Of a DNA stretch of 5,942 nucleotides, positions 1-5,942 are shown in pieces. The notes below the pieces were generated by a model that made no database searches, was not told where the DNA came from, and saw only the letters and a program-made list of their open reading frames with translations. The stretch covers positions 1 through 5,942 of the forward strand of contig JAKBCJ010000306.1 of assembly GCA_021807975.1 (NCBI GenBank), read 5' to 3'. A program made the position numbers and the translations under genes. The stretch's first letter is position 1. Every line of letters starts with the position of its first letter. Origin of the DNA: Pseudomonadota bacterium (GTDB taxonomy: Bacteria; Pseudomonadota; Alphaproteobacteria; Acetobacterales; Acetobacteraceae).

Positions 1-1
1 C

Positions 2-445
2 GGAACGTTCCGGCCGCGGATTTGGGAACCCCCTGCCCCGCCGCGCCTGCATGGCCGAAGCGAACTGCCCGAAGACGTGCGCCAGATGGGCCGCGGCTGG
101 CGGCCGGAGCATATCGAGGCGCTGGTCCACTCACTGGGAACGACGTCGATCTGGCCAGAGGATTACGATTACCTCGCCAGCCAGCGGGCCGACATCCTGG
201 TAACGCACGAAGCCCCCAGCAGCCATCCGTCAGGCAATGCCGCCCTGGACGCACTGGCCCGGGCGATGGGCGTTCGGCTGATCGTCCACGGCCACCATCA
301 TGTGAACTATCTGGCGACCGCGCCGGACGGATTGCAGGCGCTGGGCGTGGCGGCGGCCTGGGGTGCCACCGCCGGCGGCGACATCCTTTGGGAAGGCGAG
401 GCGCCGCGGCATTTGACCGCGTCCCCCGAGGGCTGGAGCCGGTAG
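2..445 (+). CDS. Calcineurin-like metallophosphoesterase, C-terminal part (5' end outside window)
   Basis: The frame is open from the left edge to a TAG at 443-445, giving 147 visible residues. Two late motifs of the calcineurin-like metallophosphoesterase fold are clear: THEAPS (T at 203-205, H at 206-208) and HGHHH (287-301). Both supply metal-ligand histidines. The first visible residues, GTFRPRIWEPP, resemble the stretch that follows the GNHD motif in this family. The early motifs (DxH, GDxxD, GNHD) are missing because they lie upstream of the window. The GTG at 77 is therefore not the true start, and the open frame before it is coding. The family hydrolyses phosphoesters using two bound metal ions, but the substrate cannot be told from this piece. 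The gene converges on ivd and shows no link in sequence to the YhaO-type exonuclease further right. The family call is fairly secure; the specific role is unknown. Confidence 0.85.
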   Translation, partial: GTFRPRIWEPPAPPRLHGRSELPEDVRQMGRGWRPEHIEALVHSLGTTSIWPEDYDYLASQRADILVTHEAPSSHPSGNAALDALARAMGVRLIVHGHHHVNYLATAPDGLQALGVAAAWGATAGGDILWEGEAPRHLTASPEGWSR

Positions 446-639
446 CGCAGGCGGCGAAAAACGATTGACCTGAAGGAAATCAACGCCTGACATGGTCGCG
501 GCGGGTTTCGCCGGGGTACGTCCGGTGGAGCTGTTGTTTCTCTACAGTTCCTGAATTCGCCGCGAGACCTGACCCGCACGCGCTGCCGTCCGTCCTCACC
601 CCCCGGCGAGGCGCTTTTATCGCGCCGGCACAACCATCG
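446..639. other. Convergent intergenic gap between metallophosphoesterase and ivd
   Basis: Both flanking genes end here and no convincing gene lies between them. A small perfect hairpin at 499-513 (5-bp stem CGGCG/CGCCG with a 5-base loop) could help end transcription from the left gene, but no T-run follows it. A second hairpin at 610-626 is listed separately. Nothing else stands out. Confidence 0.5.
610..626 (-). terminator. Weak hairpin just beyond the ivd stop, possible terminator
   Basis: A perfect 5-bp inverted repeat (GGCGC and GCGCC) encloses a 7-base loop, 13 bases past the ivd stop codon. Flanking bases (CCGGCG and CGCCGG) allow an alternative, longer pairing. Neither direction shows the T-run of a classical intrinsic terminator, so the assignment rests on position and the hairpin alone. 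In GC-rich DNA a hairpin this small can arise by chance. Confidence 0.2.
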
Positions 640-1818
640 TCATGCCGTTTCGGTGAACAGCTCCCGCCCGATCAGCATCCGGCGGATTTCGCTGGTGCCC
701 GCACCAATTTCATACAGCTTGGCATCCCGCAGCAGCCGGCCGGTGGGATAGTCATTGATATAACCGTTGCCGCCCAACGCCTGGATCGCTTCCAACGCCA
801 TCCAGGTCGCCTTTTCGGCGGCGTACAGAATCGCCCCGGCGGCATCCTTCCGGGTGGTTTCGCCCCGGTCACAGGCCTTGGCGACGGCATACACATACGC
901 CTTGGCGGCATTCATCGTGGTGTACATGTCCGCCAGCTTGCCCTGCATCAACTGGAACTCGCCGATCGCCTGGCCGAACTGCTTCCGCTCATGCACATAG
1001 GGCACCACGACATCCATGCAGGCCTGCATGATCCCGATCGGCCCCGCCGCCAGCACCGCACGTTCATAATCCAGGCCGCTCATCAGCACGTTCACGCCCC
1101 GCCCGACCGTGGACAGCACGTTCTCCTCCGGAACCTCACAGTCCTGGAACACCAGTTCGCACGTGTTGGACCCGCGCATCCCCAGCTTGTCCAGCTTCTG
1201 CGCCGTGGAAAACCCCTTGAACCCTTTTTCCACCAGAAATGCCGTGATCCCGCGCGGCCCCGCCGCCGGATCGGTCTTGGCATAGATCACCAGCACATCG
1301 GCGTCCGGCCCGTTGGTGATCCACATCTTGCCGCCGTTCAGCACGTAGCGGTCGCCCTTCTTGTCCGCCCGGGTGCGCATGCCCACGACGTCGGACCCGG
1401 CACCGGGCTCGCTCATGGCCAGCGCACCGACCTTGGTGCCGTCGATCAGCCCCGGAAGATAGCGGCCTTTCTGATCGGCGTTGCCGTTGCGCGAAATCTG
1501 GTTCACGCACAGATTCGAATGCGCCCCATACGACAGCCCAACCGAGGCAGACGCGCGGGAAATCTCCTCCATCGCCACCACATGTTCCAGGTAGCCCATG
1601 CCCGCGCCGCCGTATTCTTCCGGCGCCGTCACGCCCAACACCCCCAGCGCGCCCATCTTGGGCCACAAATCCATCGGGAAAGCGTTGTCACGGTCGATCG
1701 CGGCGGCGCGCGGGGCGATTTCCTCGGCCGAAAACGCCTCCACGGCGGAACGAAGCATGTCGGCGTTCTCACCGAGGTCGAAGTTCAATCCCGGCAGACG
1801 GTTCGGCAGGGTGGCCAT
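640..1818 (-). CDS. ivd: Isovaleryl-CoA dehydrogenase
   Basis: This 392-residue flavoenzyme oxidises isovaleryl-CoA to 3-methylcrotonyl-CoA in leucine catabolism. It uses FAD and passes electrons to electron-transfer flavoprotein. The length is normal for the family. Acyl-CoA dehydrogenase signature 1 is at residues 134-146 (AMSEPGAGSDVVG) and signature 2 is at 346-365, beginning QALGGNGY. The subfamily is shown by GLDYER at 248-253, where E252 matches the catalytic base of isovaleryl-CoA dehydrogenase. The YEIGAGTSEIRR segment at 369-380 carries glycine/alanine where most acyl-CoA dehydrogenases have their catalytic Glu. The ATG at 1818 is chosen because AGGAA lies about 8 bases before it and the N-terminus (MATLPNRLPGLNFDLGE) fits the family. 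The same frame stays open far upstream, to about 3081, but that part is antisense to the exonuclease gene and is not coding. The gene is divergent from the YhaO-type gene. No other leucine-pathway gene is in view. Confidence 0.96.
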   Translation of the reverse strand: MATLPNRLPGLNFDLGENADMLRSAVEAFSAEEIAPRAAAIDRDNAFPMDLWPKMGALGVLGVTAPEEYGGAGMGYLEHVVAMEEISRASASVGLSYGAHSNLCVNQISRNGNADQKGRYLPGLIDGTKVGALAMSEPGAGSDVVGMRTRADKKGDRYVLNGGKMWITNGPDADVLVIYAKTDPAAGPRGITAFLVEKGFKGFSTAQKLDKLGMRGSNTCELVFQDCEVPEENVLSTVGRGVNVLMSGLDYERAVLAAGPIGIMQACMDVVVPYVHERKQFGQAIGEFQLMQGKLADMYTTMNAAKAYVYAVAKACDRGETTRKDAAGAILYAAEKATWMALEAIQALGGNGYINDYPTGRLLRDAKLYEIGAGTSEIRRMLIGRELFTETA

Positions 1819-1825
1819 TTCCAGA

Positions 1826-1830
1826 TTCCT
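1826..1830 (-). promoter_or_regulatory. Ribosome binding site of ivd
   Basis: On the - strand this reads AGGAA, 7 bases before the ATG at 1818. It fixes the start within a reading frame that otherwise runs open for hundreds of codons upstream. Confidence 0.6.
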
Positions 1831-1853
1831 GACATGTGCGTAAACGCGATTCC

Positions 1854-1872
1854 CCGGGCGCTGTCGGCCCGG
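1854..1872. repeat. Inverted repeat in the divergent promoter region
   Basis: CCGGGC (1854-1859) and GCCCGG (1867-1872) are perfect reverse complements separated by 7 bases. The site lies 35 bases upstream of the ivd start and 60 bases upstream of the exonuclease start. It could be an operator or an RNA hairpin in the ivd leader, or a chance outcome of high GC content. No known regulator site was recognised. Confidence 0.25.
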
Positions 1873-1921
1873 ATGTGAAGATACGCGGCCGCGGTTGTGT
1901 CCGTCCACCGGCCGGCGTGAT

Positions 1922-1925
1922 AGGA
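1922..1925 (+). promoter_or_regulatory. Ribosome binding site of the yhaO-like gene
   Basis: AGGA lies 7 bases before the ATG at 1933. In-frame stops TGA (1918-1920) and TAG (1921-1923) directly upstream rule out any earlier start. Confidence 0.65.
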
Positions 1926-1932
1926 TCGCTAC

Positions 1933-3147
1933 ATGGCAAACTTCCGATTCCTGCATGCCGCCGATCTTCACCTCGACAGCCCGTTGCGCGGACTGGAAAC
2001 CGATCCCTCGGCCCCGGCCGAAATCATCCGTATTGCCACCCGTCAGGCTTTGGGGCGCATGGTGGATTTGGCGATCGAGGAGAAAGTGGATTTCGTCCTG
2101 ATCGCTGGCGACATCTACGACGGCGACTGGCCGGATTATGGCACCGGGCGGTTTTTCTCGAACCAGATGCTCCGTTTGCACCGGGCGGGGATTCCAGTCT
2201 TCACCATTCGCGGCAACCATGACGCGGCCAACAAGGTAACGCGCTCGCTGCGGATGCCGCATGTGATCGTATTCGACCACGCCGCCGCCCACACCCACCG
2301 GCTCGATGCGCTCGGCGTGGCCATCCATGGCCAAAGTTTCGCCGAGCAGGCGGTGGCGGACGATCTGTCCCGGGCCTATCCGCCGCCGGTTGACGGGCTG
2401 TTCAACATCGGGCTGCTGCACACCTCCGCCGAGGGCTATGCCGCCCACGACCGCTACGCCCCGTGCGAAGTGCCGCGCCTGAAAGCCCATGGCTATGACT
2501 ACTGGGCGCTGGGCCACATCCACCAACGGCAGGAACTGTCGAACGATCCGTGGATCGTGTTCCCCGGTAACCTGCAAGGCCGCCATATCGGCGAAACCGG
2601 CCCCAAAGGCGCCAGCCTGGTCACCGTCACCGACGGCGCCGTATCGGTGGAGCACCGCGTGCTGGACGTGCTGCGCTGGGCGCATGTCCAGGTGGACCTG
2701 ACCGGCGCGGCCGACGAAGCCGATGCCTTGGTTCGCGTGCAGGCGAAGCTGGCGGAGGCACGCGATGCCGCCGCCCGGCCATTGGCCGTTCGCGTGACGC
2801 TGTCGGGAACCACGCCGGCCCACGCCGCCCTGGCCGCCGAGGGGCTGCGGGACAAGCTGTTGAATGAGGCACAGAACCTGGGCGGCGACCACCTGCTGTG
2901 GCTGGAATCGGTGAAGCTGGATACCAGCCTGCCTCGGGACACCGGCAAGGAGCGGCCGGATAACCTCGGCCGCCTGCTGGGCGAAATCGACGCCATCGCC
3001 GCCGACCCGCCCGCCGGCCTGCTGGGCGACTGGCCCGACCAGTTGCTGAACCGGCTGCGGGACGCATTGCCGAAGGATCACCCGCTGCGCGACCCCGCCA
3101 CCATTCTGGATCAGGCAAAGCGTAAACTGGCAGCGGAGTTAGGCTGA
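1933..3147 (+). CDS. YhaO-type DNA repair exonuclease (SbcD/Mre11-like metallophosphoesterase)
   Basis: This 404-residue protein has the full motif set of the Mre11/SbcD nuclease fold in order: D11-x-H13 (HAADLHLD), GDIYD with D60, GNHD at 94-97 (N95, H96), H163 in LLHTS, and GHIH at 194-197 (H195, H197). These match the two-metal site of Mre11, with H96 at the place of the catalytic histidine. The stretches GDIYDGDWPDYGTG and PGNLQGRHIGETGPKG are typical of the YhaO branch rather than classical SbcD. The family cuts DNA ends with a partner ATPase. Residues from about 245 onward form a C-terminal region that may contact that partner, by analogy with Mre11 (inference). The start is fixed by upstream in-frame stops and an AGGA site. 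Its TGA overlaps the ATG of the next gene, a YhaN-type ATPase, which strongly supports a joint complex. No signal peptide or membrane segment is seen, so it should be cytoplasmic. Confidence 0.93.
   Translation: MANFRFLHAADLHLDSPLRGLETDPSAPAEIIRIATRQALGRMVDLAIEEKVDFVLIAGDIYDGDWPDYGTGRFFSNQMLRLHRAGIPVFTIRGNHDAANKVTRSLRMPHVIVFDHAAAHTHRLDALGVAIHGQSFAEQAVADDLSRAYPPPVDGLFNIGLLHTSAEGYAAHDRYAPCEVPRLKAHGYDYWALGHIHQRQELSNDPWIVFPGNLQGRHIGETGPKGASLVTVTDGAVSVEHRVLDVLRWAHVQVDLTGAADEADALVRVQAKLAEARDAAARPLAVRVTLSGTTPAHAALAAEGLRDKLLNEAQNLGGDHLLWLESVKLDTSLPRDTGKERPDNLGRLLGEIDAIAADPPAGLLGDWPDQLLNRLRDALPKDHPLRDPATILDQAKRKLAAELG
3135..3138 (+). promoter_or_regulatory. Ribosome binding site of the yhaN-like gene, inside the yhaO-like gene
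   Basis: GGAG lies 8 bases before the ATG at 3147, within the last codons of the upstream gene. Together with the one-base TGATG overlap (stop 3145-3147, start 3147-3149), it supports this start and translational coupling of the two subunits. Confidence 0.6.
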
Positions 3148-5942
3148 TGCGTCTGGCCCATGTCCGGCTGGAACGGTACGGACCGTTCGACCTGCTCGAT
3201 CTGCCGCTCGATCCGATACCCGGGCGGGTGAACCTGATCGTCGCGCCGAACGGCTTCGGTAAATCGGTGCTGCGCCAGGCGATTGGCGAATTCCTGTTCG
3301 GGATCGATTCGCGCACCCCGATGTCCTTCCGCTTCGGGACGGAGCGGATGCTGCTGAAGGCGGACATTCAGCACGACGGCGGCACCGACTCGTTGGTGCG
3401 CCGCAAGGGCAACGGCATCACCCTGGCCCGCGCCGACGGCACTCTGGTCCAACCCGATGAGGAACGCCGGCTGCTGGGCGGCGCGGACAAAGCCGTGTTC
3501 CAGGAGCTGTTCGGTTTGGACACCGCGCTGCTGCGGTCCGGCGGGCGCGAACTGATCCGCAGCCAGGGGCGGCTGGGTCAGGTTCTGTTCGCGGCGGGCG
3601 GCGGCATGGTTCGGGTGCGCGAACTGCTGACCGAACTGGAACGCCGCCGCGACGAACTGGGCAAAACCGCTCGGCACAAGAGCCGCCCTTTATGGGCGGC
3701 ACTGGACGGGTGGGAAAAGGCCAACAACGATCTGCGCCGTTCGGCGATGCGCCCGGACGGCTGGGCGGCGCTGGAACGGCAAGCGGCGGACACCGCACGC
3801 GACCTCGAAACCCTGCTGCGCGAACAGACCGGCATTGCGCGGGAGCGGGAACGACTGCGCACCATCGGCGCCTGCCGCCCCTGGCTGGACCGGCTGCGGG
3901 CGGCGGCTGCGGTGCTGGCCGGCGCGGGCGATGCACCGGACCTGGATGAGGGGTTTGAAAAGCGCTGGCGCGACGCGCTGCAAGCCGGCGTCGTCTCCGC
4001 CAGTAACGCCGAGGCCGCCCGGGATGCGCTTCAGGCCGCTCGCGCAGCCCGCGAGACACTGAGTTTCGATCCCGACTGGATCGCCGCCCGGGCGGACATC
4101 CAGGCCTTGGTGGACCAGCGTGCCGTGGCCGCCCGGGCCGAGACCGATCTGCCCGGTGTGGAACGGGAACAAGCAGCCCAACAGGCCGCCGCGGAGCGGA
4201 TAAGACGCGATCTGGGCTGGGACGGATCGGTGCCTCTGCCGCTTGCGGCGGCGGTGAAGGATGCGCAGAGCCGGTTGCGCCTGCATCCCAAGCTGGCGGC
4301 CAATGCCGAGTCGGCGGCCGGGGCCATGGAAGCCGCCGACCGCACCGCGCGGCAAACGGCGGAGGAACTGGCCGGCCTGCCCGGCCCGGGCAATGTCGCC
4401 GGGATCGCCGATCTGGTGGCGCTGCTACGCGCCGACGGCGATCCGGCCGGCCGCCTGGAAACCGCGCGCCGTTCGGTGCGCGACGCCGAGGCCGCTTTGC
4501 GGACCGCGCTGGCCGCCATCCCCGACGCGCCGTTGTCCGAGGCCGCCCTTGCAGCGACCGTAGCACCGGCGGAGGCAAGGCTGGAAGCCGCCGGCCGGGC
4601 GTTGAACGAGGCGGAAACCGCCAGGGCCCGGGCGCTGGGCGAACATGCCGGCCGGGTGTCGGAAATCGATACCGAACTCGCCCGCCTGAAGGCCCTGGAA
4701 CAGTCCGCGATGCTGCCACCCGCCGATGCGCTGGCACAGGCCCGCCGCGGGCGGGATTTGCTGTGGGAAAGGATTTGCGGGCCGGAGCGTCCGGACCCGG
4801 CCAGTGCCGTGGCGTTCGACCGGGCGATGCGCAACGCCGATGCCATCGCCGACGCACTGATCCGGCATGGGCAGGAAGCGGCGGAGGCTGCCGCCCTGCG
4901 CGGGCGTGTGGACACCCTGAAAACCGGCCTCCCTGCCCTGGCGGAGGCGGTATCCCGGGCCGATGCGCGTGTGGAGGATGCCCGCAACGCGCTACAGGCA
5001 ATGGCGCGCGCCGCTGGCGGCAACGCCACCGACCTTGCCGGTTTGCGCGGTTTTCTGAAGGCCCGGGAGACCGCCGTGGCCTGCCTGATGGCGCGCGATC
5101 GGGCGGCAGCCGAACTGGCCGGTCTGACCGAGACCCTGCATGGGCTGAGCGGCAGGCTGGCGGCGGCGATGGGGGTGCCGCCGCGCGATCTGACCGAGCT
5201 TGGGGCCTTGCTGGCCGAGGCGGGGCGAATCATGGCGGAGGATAGCATCCTTGTTACCCGCCGGACTGTGCTGACAGAACAGGCGAAAGCCGCCGCCGCC
5301 TCCAGGGCAGCCGCCGCCCTGGCCGCGGACAAGGCCGCTCGGGCGTTGATGGATTGGCAAAGCGAATGGAACACCGCGGCCACCGCGCTGGCTCGGCCGG
5401 CAAAGGAAACACCGGCGGCAGCAGCCGATGCCATCGCCCAGATCGAGGATCTGCGAAAAGCCGAAGCCGCGGCGGCCAAAGAACAAATCCGTATCGACGA
5501 TATGCGGGCGGCGATCGGGCTGCTGAAGACCAGGGTCAACGCCTTCGCCGGGCTGGCGCCGGACCTGGCCATGTTACCCCCGCTGCACGCCGCCGAACGC
5601 TTCCGCCAGCGGGTTCAGGCGGAACTGGAACAGGCAGCCCGCTGTGCCGACGCCGATAAGCGGATCGTCGAGGCCGAAGCGAAGCTGACCGTCGCGGTCG
5701 CCGAAGCCGAGACCGCCGCCCGCACCCTGCTGGGCTTACGGGCCGCGCTGCGCGCCGCCACCGACGAAGAAGCCGAAAACCAGTTGCAGCGCGCCCGATC
5801 CGTGTCCGCCGCCCGGCATTTTCGGGATGAGGCATCGCGCGAACTCGCCATCCAGGGCCGCGGGCTCAGCGTGGAGACTCTGGAAACGCGCGCGACAGAA
5901 ACAACGGCGGATGCCGACGCGGAACGCGCTGCCGCGATCGAC
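3147..5942 (+). CDS. YhaN-type AAA ATPase (SbcC/Rad50-like), N-terminal 932 residues, runs off the right edge
   Basis: The frame is open without a stop from 3147 to the last base. The N-terminal ATPase half-domain spans about residues 1-155. Its opening, MRLAHVRLERYGPF, is typical of SMC/RecF/SbcC-like proteins. The Walker A motif is at 33-40 (APNGFGKS, K39 and S40). The family-typical stretch LLGGADKAVFQELFGLD is at 109-125, and GGRELIRSQGRLGQVLFAA is at 132-150. The rest is rich in Ala, Glu, Arg and Leu and looks mostly like coiled coil with short linkers. Residues around 737-800 (two Trp at 737 and 741, then RIDDMRAAIGLLK) resemble the distal part of YhaN proteins. The C-terminal half-domain with the ABC signature and Walker B is outside the window. 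By family, the protein should bind and hydrolyse ATP to control the partner nuclease on DNA. Oddities are alanine instead of glycine at the first Walker A position and no CxxC zinc hook among the four visible cysteines (243, 544, 646, 833). The family call is strong; biological role is inferred. Confidence 0.92.
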   Translation, partial: MRLAHVRLERYGPFDLLDLPLDPIPGRVNLIVAPNGFGKSVLRQAIGEFLFGIDSRTPMSFRFGTERMLLKADIQHDGGTDSLVRRKGNGITLARADGTLVQPDEERRLLGGADKAVFQELFGLDTALLRSGGRELIRSQGRLGQVLFAAGGGMVRVRELLTELERRRDELGKTARHKSRPLWAALDGWEKANNDLRRSAMRPDGWAALERQAADTARDLETLLREQTGIARERERLRTIGACRPWLDRLRAAAAVLAGAGDAPDLDEGFEKRWRDALQAGVVSASNAEAARDALQAARAARETLSFDPDWIAARADIQALVDQRAVAARAETDLPGVEREQAAQQAAAERIRRDLGWDGSVPLPLAAAVKDAQSRLRLHPKLAANAESAAGAMEAADRTARQTAEELAGLPGPGNVAGIADLVALLRADGDPAGRLETARRSVRDAEAALRTALAAIPDAPLSEAALAATVAPAEARLEAAGRALNEAETARARALGEHAGRVSEIDTELARLKALEQSAMLPPADALAQARRGRDLLWERICGPERPDPASAVAFDRAMRNADAIADALIRHGQEAAEAAALRGRVDTLKTGLPALAEAVSRADARVEDARNALQAMARAAGGNATDLAGLRGFLKARETAVACLMARDRAAAELAGLTETLHGLSGRLAAAMGVPPRDLTELGALLAEAGRIMAEDSILVTRRTVLTEQAKAAAASRAAAALAADKAARALMDWQSEWNTAATALARPAKETPAAAADAIAQIEDLRKAEAAAAKEQIRIDDMRAAIGLLKTRVNAFAGLAPDLAMLPPLHAAERFRQRVQAELEQAARCADADKRIVEAEAKLTVAVAEAETAARTLLGLRAALRAATDEEAENQLQRARSVSAARHFRDEASRELAIQGRGLSVETLETRATETTADADAERAAAID

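Larger units (their letters stand above)
1819..1932. promoter_or_regulatory. Divergent intergenic region between ivd and the yhaO-like gene
   Basis: These 114 bases separate two divergent start codons, so promoters for both directions should lie here or slightly within the genes. No convincing -35/-10 pair was found on either strand. On the + strand TTGTGT (1895-1900) and TAGGAT (1921-1926) are 20 bases apart, which is too wide, and TAGGAT also overlaps the ribosome binding site. The region contains an inverted repeat at 1854-1872 and a 10-bp palindrome, CGCGGCCGCG, near 1885-1894. The regulatory role is inferred from the gene arrangement only. Confidence 0.45.

Noticed and set aside
77..445. 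A complete small protein starting at the GTG at 77.
   Set aside because: The frame is open and family-like upstream to the window edge, and the metallophosphoesterase fold needs the missing N-terminal metal-binding motifs. The gene is cut by the window and does not start here.
492..554. A 20-codon open frame in the convergent gap, with an AAGGA upstream at 473-477.
   Set aside because: The spacing of 14 bases is too long for a good ribosome binding site, the peptide has no recognisable feature, and frames this short occur by chance.
1819..3081. The ivd reading frame continues open upstream for about 421 codons, so an 813-residue protein could be called.
   Set aside because: The extension is fully antisense to the exonuclease gene, which has all its catalytic motifs. 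The extension has no recognisable domain, while ivd from 1818 has normal length, a good ribosome binding site and a proper N-terminus. Long antisense frames are expected in GC-rich DNA.
5145..5156. LSGR at residues 667-670 of the ATPase, resembling the start of an ABC signature (LSGG).
   Set aside because: It lies within the coiled-coil region, lacks the second glycine, and is not followed by a Walker B motif. The true signature is expected in the C-terminal part beyond the window.
3418..5572. Two long antisense open frames (3418-5001 and 4031-5572) of more than 500 residues opposite the ATPase gene.
   Set aside because: They are Arg/Pro/Ala- or Ser/Ala-rich low-complexity translations with no domain, and they overlap each other. 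The + strand frame is continuous and family-recognisable.

Overview
The window is GC-rich DNA with the dense, G/C-at-third-position coding typical of a high-GC proteobacterium. An alphaproteobacterium, possibly Rhodospirillales-like, fits the gene content, but this is inferred from general character and not from any taxonomic marker. No rRNA, tRNA, CRISPR array, insertion sequence or phage gene is visible. The genes look like ordinary chromosomal genes of one base composition.

Layout from left to right. (1) Positions 2-445, + strand: the 3' end of a calcineurin-like metallophosphoesterase gene whose start lies outside the window. (2) Positions 446-639: a short convergent gap with only weak hairpins. 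(3) Positions 640-1818, - strand: a complete isovaleryl-CoA dehydrogenase gene (ivd, leucine breakdown). It carries both acyl-CoA dehydrogenase signatures and the relocated catalytic glutamate that separates isovaleryl-CoA dehydrogenase from most relatives. (4) Positions 1819-1932: a 114-base divergent intergenic region that must hold the start signals for both directions. (5) Positions 1933-3147, + strand: a complete Mre11/SbcD-type exonuclease of the YhaO kind. (6) From 3147 to the right edge, + strand: the first 932 residues of a very large YhaN-type (SbcC/Rad50-like) ATPase, still open at the window end. Its ATG overlaps the TGA of the exonuclease gene.

The last two genes form a translationally coupled pair that very probably encodes a two-subunit, ATP-driven DNA end-processing machine analogous to SbcCD and Mre11-Rad50. 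Points worth a second look are a Walker A motif whose usual first glycine is alanine, the absence of any CxxC zinc hook in the visible coiled-coil region, and the unlinked ivd gene. I found no clear evidence of a wholly new system. The YhaO-YhaN pair is a known but poorly characterised family and is the most interesting content here.
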